Below, in pieces: positions 5,867 through 5,889 of a stretch of 5,889 bases of DNA. The stretch is taken from assembly GCA_937934685.1 (NCBI GenBank), contig CALGYU010000017.1, positions 1-5,889 of the forward strand. Direction: 5' to 3'. The translations under genes were made by a program, and so were the position numbers. Origin of the DNA: an uncultured Acholeplasma sp. (GTDB lineage Bacteria > Bacillota_I > Bacilli_A > Acholeplasmatales > Acholeplasmataceae). Below the pieces are notes generated by a model. That model ran no database searches, was not told the DNA's origin, and saw nothing but the letters and a program-made list of their open reading frames with translations. How positions within the stretch are numbered: the stretch's first letter is position 1; each line of letters opens with the position of its first letter.

Positions 5867-5889
5867 TCATAAAAAATGTCGCTTTGACG

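Noticed and set aside
5871..5889. Possible 3' half of a terminator at the right edge (minus-strand GCGAC followed by a T run)
   Set aside because: Only a 3-bp GTC/GAC pairing is visible inside the window; the other arm, if any, is beyond the edge, so it cannot be supported.
1..5889. Mycoplasma-type code (UGA as tryptophan)
   Set aside because: TGA ends the padR-like and chorismate mutase genes exactly at overlapping ATGs, and tryptophans in conserved proteins use TGG.

Overview
The window is AT-rich and gene-dense. Every gene I can support lies on the minus strand, so transcription runs from right to left. UGA is a normal stop (the padR-like and chorismate mutase genes end in TGA) and tryptophan is read from TGG (for example the adjacent Trp pair in AroE). 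This is the standard bacterial code, not the Mycoplasma/Spiroplasma code. Low GC, very short intergenic gaps and cysteine-anchored lipoproteins with InlB B-repeat and DUF5011-type domains fit a low-GC Firmicute or an Acholeplasma-like (Acholeplasmatales/Izemoplasmatales) bacterium. That placement is inference, because no rRNA or marker gene is present.

In transcription order there are two units. Unit 1 (5866 down to about 3520) starts at a fully consensus promoter, TTGACA-17 bp-TATAAT, whose spacer holds an inverted repeat that looks like a repressor operator. It encodes two lipoproteins of unknown function: a 415-residue one with a DUF5011-like Ig domain, then a 328-residue one with an InlB B-repeat. 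A perfect 11-bp hairpin that starts 1 nt after the last stop codon ends the unit.

Unit 2 (3522 down to the left edge) starts at a second strong promoter, TTGACA-17 bp-TAGAAT, whose -35 lies within the T-rich tail of that terminator. It encodes a PadR-family regulator, a six-helix membrane protein with an N-terminal HAAS/DUF1700-like domain, a monofunctional AroQ-type chorismate mutase, shikimate dehydrogenase (aroE) and chorismate synthase (aroC). Three of the four junctions are overlaps of 4, 4 and 8 bp and the fourth is a 22-bp gap, so a single translationally coupled transcript is likely. A possible membrane-protein start continues past the left edge.

The aro genes supply the dehydroshikimate-to-shikimate step, the final chorismate-forming step and the first committed step to phenylalanine/tyrosine (chorismate to prephenate). 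The other shikimate-pathway genes are not in the window. The main points of interest are the coupling of a PadR/membrane-sensor module to aromatic biosynthesis genes, the operator-in-spacer promoter of the lipoprotein pair, and departures from consensus in AroC and AroE. I found no tRNA, rRNA, CRISPR array, insertion sequence or long repeat. No stretch of 300 bases or more lacks a gene.
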